Source: Pseudomonadota bacterium
GTDB taxonomy: Bacteria > Desulfobacterota > WTBG01 > JAGOGO01
Reading direction: 5' to 3'
NCBI GenBank assembly: GCA_021160085.1
Contig: JAGHDE010000121.1
Coordinates: 1 to 5,964, forward strand
Length of the DNA stretch: 5,964 bases
Under the pieces are notes generated by a model. The model was not told where the DNA came from and made no database searches. It was given only the letters and a program-made list of their open reading frames with translations. Numbering within the stretch: position 1 is the first letter of the stretch; each line of letters begins with the position of its first letter. This document shows, one piece after another, positions 5,275 through 5,964 of the stretch. The position numbers and the translations under genes are program-made.

Positions 5275-5964
5275 TTAATTCGCTTTTAACCAGTTTAACG
5301 GGTCTAACGGTTGACCATGATGTCGAATTTCAAAATAAAGGTTGGATCCTTTTAAAGAACCGGTATCACCCACAAGACCTATAGTATCACCTTTTTCAAC
5401 CTGGTCGCCAACCTTATTTAAAAGGTGAGAGGCATGGCCTGAAATGGTATAATATCCTCCTCCGTGATCGATTATGACAATGTTTCCATATCCCTTGAAC
5501 CAGTCAGAATAGATAACTGTGCCATCAAAAATTGCCTCTATTTCACTGCCCTCCTCAGCAACTATCTCTATTCCTTTATTAAATGAGATAGTAGAAAATT
5601 CCGGGTCTTCCTGTTTGCCAAAACCGGTTATAACCTCGCCTGCCACTGGAAAGCTGAGTTTGTTTTTATAGAATGAAAAACTTTTGGAGCCAATGGCGCC
5701 ATCAACGCCTATCCCCTTCTCTAATTTTTCAATTAAGGCCTGCAACTGTCGGGATGCCTGTTCAAGTTCTTCCAGCGCTCCCAGATGAAGTTCCTTTTCC
5801 GATCTAACCCCTGCTAAAAGGGTGGATTTCTCTTTTTTATGACGAGAAATTTGTTTTCTGGTTAAACTGGTTCTTTCAGTCAGGATTTTAAGACTTTTTT
5901 CATTTTCTTTCAAGAATTGTTTATGCTGCTGGACTTTTTCTATGTTTTTGGAATATCTGTTAAT
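5275..5964 (-). CDS. EnvC-like coiled-coil protein with degenerate LytM (M23) domain, 5' end beyond window
   Basis: The frame stays open to the window edge, so 229 C-terminal residues are seen and the true start lies outside; a TTG at 5913 is within the gene, not its start. Residues 1 to about 85 are highly charged coiled coil (for example ENEKSLKILTERTSLTRK), as in EnvC. The LytM domain covers about 103-227. Its zinc-binding residues are replaced: HxxxD is Asn129-x-x-x-Glu133 (NKGIE), and HxH is Asn208-Leu-Tyr210 (NLYFEIR). His177 (SGHAS) remains. The DWFKGYGNIVIIDHG and LYFEIR segments closely resemble E. coli EnvC, whose LytM domain is inactive and activates AmiA/AmiB amidases at the division site. 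This protein is therefore most likely a periplasmic amidase activator rather than a peptidase. It leads into the S41 protease gene; ftsE/ftsX would be expected further upstream, outside the window. Confidence 0.9.
   Translation of the reverse strand: MNRYSKNIEKVQQHKQFLKENEKSLKILTERTSLTRKQISRHKKEKSTLLAGVRSEKELHLGALEELEQASRQLQALIEKLEKGIGVDGAIGSKSFSFYKNKLSFPVAGEVITGFGKQEDPEFSTISFNKGIEIVAEEGSEIEAIFDGTVIYSDWFKGYGNIVIIDHGGGYYTISGHASHLLNKVGDQVEKGDTIGLVGDTGSLKGSNLYFEIRHHGQPLDPLNWLKAN

Overview
The window looks like a chromosomal piece of a diderm (Gram-negative-type) bacterium, most likely from the Desulfobacterota / former Deltaproteobacteria. The evidence is an EnvC-type coiled-coil/LytM protein followed directly by an S41 carboxy-terminal processing protease, a DUF2065 inner-membrane protein, a lipoprotein-type M48 protease carrying a LysM domain, and the start of a secreted DUF4124 protein. 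Lineage is inferred from gene content only. The DNA is moderately AT-rich, with no phage genes, transposase, CRISPR array, rRNA or tRNA visible.

Layout, from right to left because almost everything is on the minus strand. (1) 5964-3124 is an envelope block: the 3' part of an envC-like gene (its 5' end is beyond the window), an S41 protease with a Ser-Lys-Gln active site, a small membrane protein resembling DUF948, and a YtxH-type membrane protein. Gaps are short for the first three. A terminator-like hairpin and a promoter-like pair lie before the YtxH gene. (2) 3123-2897 is intergenic and holds a GC-rich hairpin followed by a T-rich tail on the minus strand, a palindromic repeat with ATGTCATT/AATGACAT ends, and an AT-rich hairpin. 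(3) 2896-1443 holds hisB and hisA, histidine-biosynthesis genes with complete active-site motifs. The usual hisH is not between them. (4) 1449-379 is an M48 metalloprotease lipoprotein with a C-terminal LysM domain, overlapping the end of hisA by 7 bases. (5) 160-363 is the only plus-strand gene, a DUF2065 protein. (6) 125-1 is the start of a minus-strand gene for a secreted DUF4124 protein, cut by the window edge.

Functionally, most of the window concerns the cell envelope: amidase activation (EnvC-like), periplasmic proteolysis (S41, M48) and probable peptidoglycan binding or cleavage (LysM, DUF4124-type). HisB and HisA catalyse two separate steps of histidine synthesis. The most interesting non-coding signal is the repeat between ytxH and hisB. 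In three of its stems the single imperfect pair is a C-A mismatch on plus-strand RNA but a G-U wobble on minus-strand RNA, so all three pair fully only in the orientation in which the operon is read. No clearly new system is visible; the rest is an ordinary housekeeping and envelope region.
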